From Rhodospirillales bacterium (GTDB lineage Bacteria; Pseudomonadota; Alphaproteobacteria; Rhodospirillales; Magnetovibrionaceae): 43,312 nt of DNA. The translations under genes and the position numbers were made by a program. This document shows, piece after piece, positions 36,212-43,312 of the stretch (its first letter is position 1; each line of letters starts with the position of its first letter). The notes below the pieces were generated by a model, which was not told where the DNA came from, searched no databases, and was given only the letters and a program-made list of their open reading frames with translations. Location of the stretch: contig JANLGW010000055.1 of the NCBI GenBank assembly GCA_024653965.1, forward strand, positions 1-43,312, read 5' to 3'.

Positions 36212-36242
36212 ACCGATCCTCCGCTTTAACCGTACAGAGAAT

Positions 36243-36274
36243 ACTATATCTTGTAACGATTACACAATCATTAC
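36243..36274 (-). promoter_or_regulatory. Possible promoter with 22-bp palindrome before the leader ORF
   Basis: A -10 box TATAGT on the minus strand (36243-36248) lies about 30 bases before the leader ORF. The -35 position is covered by GTAACGATT 36253-36261 and AATCATTAC 36266-36274, an inverted repeat with one mismatch and a 4-base spacer. The -35 itself is poor, so the palindrome may bind an activator or repressor. Confidence 0.5.
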
Positions 36275-36288
36275 ATAGCGCATCCGGT

Positions 36289-36858
36289 TTATCCGCCATC
36301 GGCGTCGCTGGCGCCGTCCGAATGGCCGGATTTGCGGATCGGCACTTGGTCTTCCTTCAAAACATTGTGCAAAATCAGTGGATACGTGGTGCGCGGCGGA
36401 ATCATGTGGATCAGCGTCGCGATCCCCACCAGCACCAGCGTTCCGGTTAGGATCGGCACCAACAAAAATCCCCAGCCCGGATCGGACAGAAAAATCACCA
36501 CCGGATCGGCACCGGCGGGCGGATGGGTGATGCGCAGCGCCATCATCACGGTGATCACCGCACCGACGGCCAACGCGATAGCCCACCATTCGTTCGGCAG
36601 CACCATGCGCAGCAACAGCCCCAAAGCGCTGCCCGCCGCATGCCCCGCGATCACGTTGACCGGTTGGGCCAGGGGGCTTGAAGGAGCCGCGAACAACAGC
36701 ACGCACGACGCGCCGAACGGCGCAATCAATAGCGGTTCATGGCTGACCGCGCCGATCCAGCCGATGATGCCCATGGCCAACGCAGCACCCACGCCGGATT
36801 TGACCCAGCTCGCCACGTCATTGCCAGGCAAATGCCGATAAATAAATCGCCTTACCAT
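36289..36858 (-). CDS. HPP family membrane protein
   Basis: A 189-residue integral membrane protein of the HPP family, named after the motif His-Pro-Pro seen in RITHPPAGADPVV. Four or five membrane segments are visible (about residues 20-40, 45-65, 75-95, 100-120 and 135-155). Cyanobacterial and plant relatives transport nitrite in plastids or thylakoids; the bacterial substrate is unproven. The ATG at 36858 (MVRRFIYRHLPG) fits homologues; the open frame reaches 36984 but overlaps the start of the divergent gluQ. Confidence 0.88.
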   Translation of the reverse strand: MVRRFIYRHLPGNDVASWVKSGVGAALAMGIIGWIGAVSHEPLLIAPFGASCVLLFAAPSSPLAQPVNVIAGHAAGSALGLLLRMVLPNEWWAIALAVGAVITVMMALRITHPPAGADPVVIFLSDPGWGFLLVPILTGTLVLVGIATLIHMIPPRTTYPLILHNVLKEDQVPIRKSGHSDGASDADGG

Positions 36859-36957
36859 GCCCAACGTCCCATCTGATTCCCATCTTCTGCTTAAGTTCTG
36901 CGCCTGCGAAAAGCAAGGCGCTTGCCAGAACAAGAGTTTGCTTCCATCTTTTCCGCC

Positions 36958-37890
36958 ATGACCGAAATCAAGTCTCCACCGCAAAAAATTGGCGTCGTCA
37001 CCCGCTTTGCGCCCAGCCCCACGGGGCTACTGCACTTGGGCCACGCCTGCGCCGCGCTATTTGCCGAAACCCAGGCGCGCGCCGCCAACGGGCGGTTTTT
37101 GCTGCGCATCGAAGACATTGACCGGGGGCGCTGCCGCGCCGAGTTTGAAAATGCGATCTATGGAGATTTGGCGTGGCTGGGCCTAACGTGGGAAACCCCG
37201 GTGCGCCGCCAATCCGATTGCATGGCCGATTACCAAGCCGCACTGGAACGCCTGAACCGTCTGGGTGTGTTATATCCGTGTTTTTGCACCCGCGCCGACA
37301 TCAAAGCCGAAATCGAAGCCGCCCAGGGCGCGCCGCATTTGGCGCAAAACGCAGATCAATTCAGGGGGGGCCAATTCGGGCCAATATACGGGCCAGACGG
37401 GCCGCTTTATCCCGGCACCTGCCGCGCCTTAACGATGGAGGAGCGCGAATCGAGAGTTGCGGCGGGCATGGCGTTCGCGTTACGCCTTGATATGAAACAC
37501 GCCCTGAACCTTGCGCACGACATTGCCGGAGAACTCACTTGGCGCGATTTGGATGAGGGTGAGATCAAAGCCACCCCGGAAATTTTCGGCGACGTCGTTT
37601 TGGCGCGCAAAGATACCCCCACCAGTTATCACTTGGCGGTAACCGTGGACGACCACATCCAGGGAGTCACTTTGGTGACCCGCGGCGAAGACCTGTTCCC
37701 GGCAACCCATATTCACCGCCTGTTGCAGGCCTTATTGGGGCTGGACGTTCCGGTCTGGCGGCATCACGGTTTGCTGGTAAACGCAGACGGCAAACGCCTA
37801 GCCAAACGCGACCAGGCCGAGACGCTGCAGAGCCTTCGCCAAAGCGGGCATAGCCCCGCCCAAGTCCGCCGCATGGCTGGCTTCACATAA
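36958..37890 (+). CDS. gluQ: tRNA glutamyl-Q(34) synthetase GluQRS
   Basis: GluQRS is a shortened glutamyl-tRNA synthetase without the anticodon-binding domain. It attaches glutamate to queuosine at position 34 of tRNA-Asp. The 310-residue protein has the class I HIGH-type motif APSPTGLLHLGHA, the KMSK-like LAKRDQAETL, and the zinc site C-x-C...Y-x3-C (PCFCTR with LYPGTCR). The last two features separate it from full GltX. The ATG at 36958 fits the family; the in-frame TTG at 36922 adds 12 residues without support. Confidence 0.94.
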   Translation: MTEIKSPPQKIGVVTRFAPSPTGLLHLGHACAALFAETQARAANGRFLLRIEDIDRGRCRAEFENAIYGDLAWLGLTWETPVRRQSDCMADYQAALERLNRLGVLYPCFCTRADIKAEIEAAQGAPHLAQNADQFRGGQFGPIYGPDGPLYPGTCRALTMEERESRVAAGMAFALRLDMKHALNLAHDIAGELTWRDLDEGEIKATPEIFGDVVLARKDTPTSYHLAVTVDDHIQGVTLVTRGEDLFPATHIHRLLQALLGLDVPVWRHHGLLVNADGKRLAKRDQAETLQSLRQSGHSPAQVRRMAGFT

Positions 37891-38068
37891 TCCTAATATA
37901 CGATGCCGCTTCCAACAATTTTACAAAAGTTGCAGATTCGGCTTGCGTGCGCAGGGCGATTGCCTTTTATTGAACGCGGGGCGTGACTTTTAAGTGTGTA
38001 GTTTACGAGAAAAGCCACTCGCAGACCGCATGAACAAGCTGGAACACCGGGAAAGAGATAACAAGACA
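37891..38068. other. Intergenic region before cheY
   Basis: A 178-base gap. It should contain the cheY-cheR promoter; TTGCGT with TTTATT at 17-base spacing (near 37954-37982) is a weak sigma-70 candidate. An in-frame ATG at 38030 could extend CheY by 13 residues but homologues start at MKTCLIVDD. Confidence 0.35.
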
Positions 38069-38434
38069 ATGAAAACCTGCCTCATTGTTGACGATTCCAA
38101 AGTTATTCGAATGGTAGCCCGCAAGATTTTGCTGGAGCTCGAATTTGAAACCGTGGAAGCCGCCGACGGTCAAGAAGCGCTGAACGCATGCAATGCAAAA
38201 ATGCCGGACGCGATCCTTTTGGATTGGAACATGCCGGTTATGGACGGCATCACCTTCCTGCGCGAGTTGCGCAAGGTTCCGAATGGCAACAAGCCTATCG
38301 TGGTGTTTTGCACGACGGAAAATGACCTTGATCACATTCAAGAGGCCATGACCGCAGGCGCGAACGAATACATCATGAAGCCATTCGATTCCGACATCAT
38401 CCAAGCGAAGTTCCAGCAAGTGGGGCTGATCTAA
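38069..38434 (+). CDS. Single-domain response regulator (CheY-like)
   Basis: A 121-residue receiver domain with no output domain. The acidic pocket Asp8-Asp9, phosphoacceptor Asp52 (LLDWNMPVMDG), Thr82/Thr83 and Lys104 (MKPFDSD) are all present, so it should be phosphorylated. Placed directly before cheR, it is likely a chemotaxis regulator that acts at the flagellar motor or as a phosphate sink. Such CheY-CheR pairs occur in alphaproteobacteria outside the main che cluster. No CheA or receptor lies in the window. Confidence 0.93.
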   Translation: MKTCLIVDDSKVIRMVARKILLELEFETVEAADGQEALNACNAKMPDAILLDWNMPVMDGITFLRELRKVPNGNKPIVVFCTTENDLDHIQEAMTAGANEYIMKPFDSDIIQAKFQQVGLI

Positions 38435-38462
38435 CTCCCCAACCGCCACGGAGAATTCAGAC

Positions 38463-39272
38463 GTGAGCCCCCAAGATTTTGAATTCATCAGCACGCTGAT
38501 CAAGAGCCGTTCCGGCTTGGTGCTGACCCCTGACAAATCGTATCTGCTGGAAAGCCGACTGATGCCGGTCGCCCGCAAACACGGGTTAAAGGGTCTCGAC
38601 GAATTGATCAGTACGATGCGCGCGCGCAAAGACGAAGCGCTCATCGTCGAAGTCACAGAAGCCATGACGACCAACGAGTCGTTCTTCTTTCGCGACATTA
38701 AGCCGTTTGATCTGCTGCGCGACGAAGTGTTGCCCCCGATCCTTGAAAAACGCGCCGCCAAAAAGCATCTGCGCATTTGGTGCGCCGCCGCCTCAAGCGG
38801 CCAGGAACCTTATTCCATCGCCATCGTGCTGAAGGAACTGGGCGCCAAAGTGGCCGGGTGGAACATCGACATCACGGGCACCGACATTTCGCGCGACATT
38901 TTGAAAAAAGCCCAAGCGGGCCAATACTCTCAGTTCGAAGTACAGCGCGGCATGCCCATCACCTTGCTGCTCAAATATTTCGAGAAAAAAGAAGAAACCT
39001 GGCAGATCAAAGAAGATATCCGCAAAATGGTCCAGTACAAGTACTGGAACCTTCTGGACGACCTAAAAGGACTGGGCGGTTATGACATCGTTTTTTGCCG
39101 CAACGTCTTAATTTATTTTGACGCCGAAACCAAAGGCCGTGTCCTGGAAAGCATCTCAAAATTAATGCCCGAAGATGGCATGTTGTTCCTGGGCGGCGCC
39201 GAAACCGTTCTTGGCGTTACCGATCGTTTCAAGCCAGTACCCGGCCAAAGGGGAGTCTACTCCAGGGCCTAA
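38463..39272 (+). CDS. cheR: Chemotaxis protein methyltransferase CheR
   Basis: CheR methylates glutamates on chemoreceptors using SAM, for adaptation. The 269-residue protein has the N-terminal helical domain (SPQDFEFISTLIKSRSGLVL... YLLESRL) and the SAM domain (RIWCAAASSGQEPYSIA, TDISRDILKKAQAG, DIVFCRNVLIYFD). It lacks a TPR extension. The start is GTG at 38463 with GGAG nine bases upstream. It follows cheY after 28 bases and precedes the DHH gene by 32, so the three likely form one operon. Confidence 0.96.
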   Translation: MSPQDFEFISTLIKSRSGLVLTPDKSYLLESRLMPVARKHGLKGLDELISTMRARKDEALIVEVTEAMTTNESFFFRDIKPFDLLRDEVLPPILEKRAAKKHLRIWCAAASSGQEPYSIAIVLKELGAKVAGWNIDITGTDISRDILKKAQAGQYSQFEVQRGMPITLLLKYFEKKEETWQIKEDIRKMVQYKYWNLLDDLKGLGGYDIVFCRNVLIYFDAETKGRVLESISKLMPEDGMLFLGGAETVLGVTDRFKPVPGQRGVYSRA

Positions 39273-39304
39273 TGCCTTGGCGTCGAACGTAGAGATTGAA
39301 TGCC

Positions 39305-40237
39305 ATGTCCAAAGACAAAAAATATCGCCTTGTAACCCGCGCCGACTTCGACGGCGTCGTTGCCGGTGGCCTGCTCATCGAAATGGGTCTGGTTGACGAT
39401 GTTCTGTTTGCCGAACCCAAAGCCATGCAAGACGGCTTGGTCAAGATTACCGGTAACGACATCACCACCAACCTGCCCTATGTCGATGGCGTGTACCTGT
39501 GCTTCGACCACCACGTCAGCGAGACCGAGCGCGTAGGCCCGCATGATAACCACATCATCGAACCCAATGCGCCGTCGGCGGCGCGGGTGGTGTACAATCA
39601 TTTCGGCGGCAAAGATAAATTTCCGTCCATTCCCGACGATCTGATGGCGGCAGTGGATAAGGCCGACAGCGCGCAGTATACGGACGAAGACATCCTAGCG
39701 CCCGAACCGTGGACGTTGCTGAACTTCATCTTGGATCCGCGCACCGGACTGTCGCGCTTTGAACACTTTGAAATCAGCCATGAACAGCTGATGAAAGACA
39801 TGATGGTGTATGTGCGCCACCACCCGGTGGAGGAAATTCTGACCATCCCCGATGTGCAAGAGCGCGTGCGCCTGTATATGGAACATGAAGAAAAATTCGA
39901 GCTGCAACTGCGCAACTGTTCTAAGGTGCATGACCATGTTGTGGTGGTCGACCTGCGCGATCAAAAGATGATTTATGCCGGCAATCGTTTCACCATTTAT
40001 GCCGTTTATCCGTCCTGCAACATTTCCATTCAACTGACCCGCACGGCGGACGGCAAAAAGACCATCATGGCGGTGGGCAAGTCGATCCTCAACCGCACCA
40101 ACACGGCCAACATCGGTTCCATCATGCTCGAACACGGCGGTGGCGGCCATGCCAACGCAGGCACCTGCCAGATCGAAAATGATCGTGCCGAAACGGTCCT
40201 GCAAGAGTTGATCAAACGCTTAAACAGCGCCGGCTGA
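39305..40237 (+). CDS. DHH family phosphoesterase
   Basis: A 310-residue DHH-DHHA1 protein. Metal-binding motifs are TRADFDGVVAG, CFDHHVSE (the DHH motif) and VDKADSAQYTD. The C-terminal DHHA1 domain ends with HGGGGHANAGTCQIE, the substrate-binding GGGHxxAAG-type motif. Members hydrolyse short RNAs (NrnA), cyclic dinucleotides or polyphosphate. The substrate cannot be told here. The operon position after cheY-cheR raises the possibility of signalling-nucleotide turnover linked to motility. It ends at a strong terminator. The ATG at 39305 is chosen over a TTG nine bases upstream. Confidence 0.9.
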   Translation: MSKDKKYRLVTRADFDGVVAGGLLIEMGLVDDVLFAEPKAMQDGLVKITGNDITTNLPYVDGVYLCFDHHVSETERVGPHDNHIIEPNAPSAARVVYNHFGGKDKFPSIPDDLMAAVDKADSAQYTDEDILAPEPWTLLNFILDPRTGLSRFEHFEISHEQLMKDMMVYVRHHPVEEILTIPDVQERVRLYMEHEEKFELQLRNCSKVHDHVVVVDLRDQKMIYAGNRFTIYAVYPSCNISIQLTRTADGKKTIMAVGKSILNRTNTANIGSIMLEHGGGGHANAGTCQIENDRAETVLQELIKRLNSAG

Positions 40238-40256
40238 TTGCCTTTCAGCGATCTTG

Positions 40257-40290
40257 AAAAAAGCGGAATCGTTTTCGGTTCCGCTTTTTT
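40257..40290 (+). terminator. Intrinsic terminator after the DHH gene
   Basis: AAGCGGAA 40261-40268 pairs with TTCCGCTT 40279-40286 and is followed by six or more T. It separates the cheY-cheR-DHH unit from the FliG-like gene. Confidence 0.93.
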
Positions 40291-40392
40291 GTTGTCCTTC
40301 TATTAAGATTTCAGCCGCCATACTTGTCAACGCACCCAGGCTATGACAACGTTAACGGCGTACTTATCGGGGAAGGGGCGCTCTGCCAGATC

Positions 40393-40860
40393 ATGAAAAT
40401 CAGCGTTAAAAAAGTCCAAAACGGCGTATTCTCAATCGCCCTCGACGATTGCATCCAAACGCTGCATACGCACGATCTAAAACGCCTGCTGATGGAAGCG
40501 GTACGGGCGCTGACGCCGGGGGCCCTGCCCACGCTTAGCCCCAGCGAAGAAGCGCACGAATTGGGGCAGCGTTTAATGACCCTCAGCGCGCCCGATTTGC
40601 AACGGCTGATCATTCTCGCCGGTGACGAAGAAATGCTCGTTTTCCTTAAAGGGACCGAAGGCGACAGTGAACTGCACAACAAACTGTTCACCAACATGGG
40701 CGAGCGCAAACACAAGATTCTCGTCGAAGATTTAACGTACCGTTTTCCCGAAGGCGTAGAAGACGACACCTTGGGTGCCGCCAACGTGCATCTGATTGAA
40801 CTGATCTCGCACCTTCACACTGACGAAGAAGCCGCGCCCGAAGAAAATCTAGAAGACTGA
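40393..40860 (+). CDS. Stand-alone FliG C-domain-like protein
   Basis: A 155-residue soluble protein. Residues about 65-140 match the torque-generating C-terminal domain of the flagellar rotor protein FliG. In order: SAPDLQRLI (FliG: DDRSIQRLL), MLVFLKGTEGDSELHNKLFTNMGERKHKIL (FliG: ALKGA...KFLRNMSQRAADIL) and VEDL...GAANVHLIELI (FliG: DDL...VENEQKAILLIV). The N-terminal 60 residues are not recognised, and the N and middle domains that build the ring are missing. The ATG at 40393 lacks a close ribosome site; GGGGAAGGGG lies about 14 bases upstream. An acidic tail ends it. It has its own leader after the DHH terminator, with a TTGTCA/TGACAA inverted repeat (40324-40349). The role is unknown. 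Confidence 0.7.
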   Translation: MKISVKKVQNGVFSIALDDCIQTLHTHDLKRLLMEAVRALTPGALPTLSPSEEAHELGQRLMTLSAPDLQRLIILAGDEEMLVFLKGTEGDSELHNKLFTNMGERKHKILVEDLTYRFPEGVEDDTLGAANVHLIELISHLHTDEEAAPEENLED

Positions 40861-40888
40861 TCCTTAAAAAAAGGACCGCACAAAAAAC

Positions 40889-40936
40889 TGGGGCCTCTGA
40901 CGCCGACCGGCGAACCGATCCACACCACAGGCCCCA
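40889..40936 (-). terminator. Terminator between the FliG-like gene and gcrA
   Basis: TGGGGCCT 40889-40896 pairs with AGGCCCCA 40929-40936, with an inner stem CGCCG/CGGCG (40901-40912). On the minus strand it is followed by GTTTTTTG, so it suits gcrA. Confidence 0.75.
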
Positions 40937-40987
40937 TTTCCCGCTTTGCCGCCGAAGCTGCAAGGCGTCAGGAGAAACCGCGAAAGA

Positions 40988-41458
40988 TCACGCGGCCTCA
41001 AATCCTTTTTTCCTCTTTTTGTCTTTCGACACCTTCACGTAAGCGCGGGCGCAATGCGCTTCGCAGTACGGTTTTTCGGCAATCGACGGCTGCCCGCAAA
41101 AATGAAAGGTCTCGGTGCCCGGCTCGCCTTCCGGCCAGCAGCACATGGACGAAGTCAATTCTTCCAAGCGCACCATTTCACCGAGCGGCATGGGCGGCAT
41201 ATCGACCACGGCATGGGCCAAGGCATCGGCTTGGGGCGCATTGGCGGCAGCCACTTTGACCTTTTTCGGCTGGATGCCGGTGGTCGAAGACTGGCGGATG
41301 GGCGATTGGCGCTGCTTGAGCCCTAAGCGGTGCACCTTGCCGACCACGGCGTTTTTGGTGACGCCCATGCGGCGACCGATTTCACTGGTGGGAAGCCCCT
41401 CTTCCCATAGGGCGATCAAGACTTTGATGCGATCCGGCGTCCATTCTTCGGCGCTCAT
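40988..41458 (-). CDS. gcrA: GcrA cell cycle regulator
   Basis: GcrA is a transcription factor of alphaproteobacteria that binds sigma-70 RNA polymerase and promoters carrying CcrM-methylated GANTC sites. It drives S-phase genes such as ctrA. The 156-residue protein has the N-terminal DNA-binding domain WTPDRIKVLIALWEEGLPTSEIGRRMG, with VTKNAVVGKVHRLGLKQR following. A basic/disordered linker leads to the C-terminal RNA-polymerase-binding part with the Cys/His-rich CCWPEGEPGTETFHFCGQPS and KPYCEAHCARAY. The length is normal. A perfect DnaA box lies 173 bases upstream. Confidence 0.97.
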   Translation of the reverse strand: MSAEEWTPDRIKVLIALWEEGLPTSEIGRRMGVTKNAVVGKVHRLGLKQRQSPIRQSSTTGIQPKKVKVAAANAPQADALAHAVVDMPPMPLGEMVRLEELTSSMCCWPEGEPGTETFHFCGQPSIAEKPYCEAHCARAYVKVSKDKKRKKGFEAA

Positions 41459-41772
41459 TGATGTTCTCCGCTTTATATTGTGCTTTGTCCTAAAAGCCGC
41501 AGCGCCTAGGCAACCCCCAAAAGGCGCAACTTACGGCCCTAACCCTAAATTCGTCGCATTGGCGCATCGCCGCTGCGGGACGGAATATAACAACAAATAG
41601 CGCCCATGAAAACGCCCAAACACAATATCTTGTGGATAAGTGCCCGCACCCGGAGCCTATGTGGGGGCTTTCGCAACTGCAAAAAGAGGTGCGCGGGGCC
41701 AAAAGCCTTGGTTATACTCAGGCTCGACGTCATATCGGCGGATCGGGAACGCCAGAGCAGGAACGGTGGGGC
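41459..41772. promoter_or_regulatory. Divergent gcrA / methylmalonyl-CoA mutase regulatory region
   Basis: A 314-base gap between divergent genes. A perfect DnaA box (TTATCCACA on the minus strand, 41631-41639) is present. A TATACT box near 41712 could serve the mutase gene, and TATAAA near 41473 on the minus strand could serve gcrA. No GANTC site was noticed on reading. No gene was found. Confidence 0.5.
41631..41639 (-). promoter_or_regulatory. Perfect DnaA box upstream of gcrA
   Basis: The 9-mer TTATCCACA, the strongest DnaA-binding consensus, is read on the minus strand, the direction of gcrA. DnaA is known to activate gcrA in Caulobacter crescentus, so a direct regulatory site is plausible. 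Confidence 0.6.

Positions 41773-43312
<1,540 letters not shown>

Noticed and set aside
36073-36240. Small non-coding RNA before the HNH gene
   Set aside because: Promoter-like and terminator signals exist, but the good ribosome site and ATGA overlap favour a leader ORF; an sRNA was not called separately.

Overview
The window is one continuous piece of an alphaproteobacterial chromosome with about 60 % GC or slightly more, most likely from the Rhodospirillales or a relative. The evidence is a GcrA cell-cycle regulator, a DUF1476 protein (the zeta inhibitor of the alphaproteobacterial F1-ATPase), DUF4167 and DUF1178 proteins, a PurS/PurQ/small-PurL purine system, and the gene order ubiG / lysC - ptsP - rodZ-like - ispG - prfA - prmC - DUF4167 / clpB. 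No rRNA, tRNA, CRISPR array, IS element or phage gene was recognised.

Layout. 1-5.4 kb: an M23 cell-wall peptidase converging on clpB, then an mARC/YcbX-like MOSC protein. 5.4-17 kb: a long minus-strand block, in transcription order lysC, a nitronate monooxygenase-like flavoprotein, ptsP, a RodZ-like membrane HTH protein, ispG, hemA (glutamyl-tRNA reductase), prfA, prmC and DUF4167, with many stop/start overlaps. 17-24.9 kb: ubiG, an Xre/MbcA-RES toxin-antitoxin pair, DUF1178, a nitrilase-type amidase with grxC, comF, an NDUFAF5-like methyltransferase, sfsA, map and radC. 24.9-26.6 kb: a small accessory patch with a strikingly AT-rich membrane protein followed by a DUF1778-GNAT toxin-antitoxin pair. 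26.7-34.3 kb: purB, the DUF1476 ATPase inhibitor, an NRDE/TANGO2 protein, then purC-purS-purQ-purL-bolA-grxD. 34.3-37.9 kb: a gene-free patch with twin terminators and a palindromic repeat, rpsD, an HNH endonuclease preceded by a probable small ORF, an HPP membrane protein and gluQ. 38-41 kb: cheY, cheR, a DHH phosphoesterase and a stand-alone FliG-C-like protein. 41-43.3 kb: gcrA, divergent from a methylmalonyl-CoA mutase gene that runs off the window.

How the genes fit together. Most are housekeeping: translation termination (prfA with its methylase prmC), isoprenoid and tetrapyrrole precursors (ispG, hemA), purine synthesis, redox and Fe-S handling (grxC, grxD, bolA), nitrogen PTS, and tRNA modification. 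The most unusual parts are (a) a FliG C-domain homologue without ring-assembly domains, next to cheY-cheR; (b) a 70-codon ORF with a good ribosome-binding site whose coding sequence contains an intrinsic terminator and whose stop overlaps the start of the HNH gene, which looks like translation-controlled attenuation; (c) a perfect 36-bp palindrome inside the AT-rich membrane gene; (d) a glutamyl-tRNA reductase in a lineage that usually makes ALA with ALA synthase; (e) a 14-bp tandem duplication that gives purS a five-codon mini-ORF; and (f) two terminators 310 bp apart that differ only by a compensated base pair within the stem. All functional statements come from reading the sequence; no database search was run.
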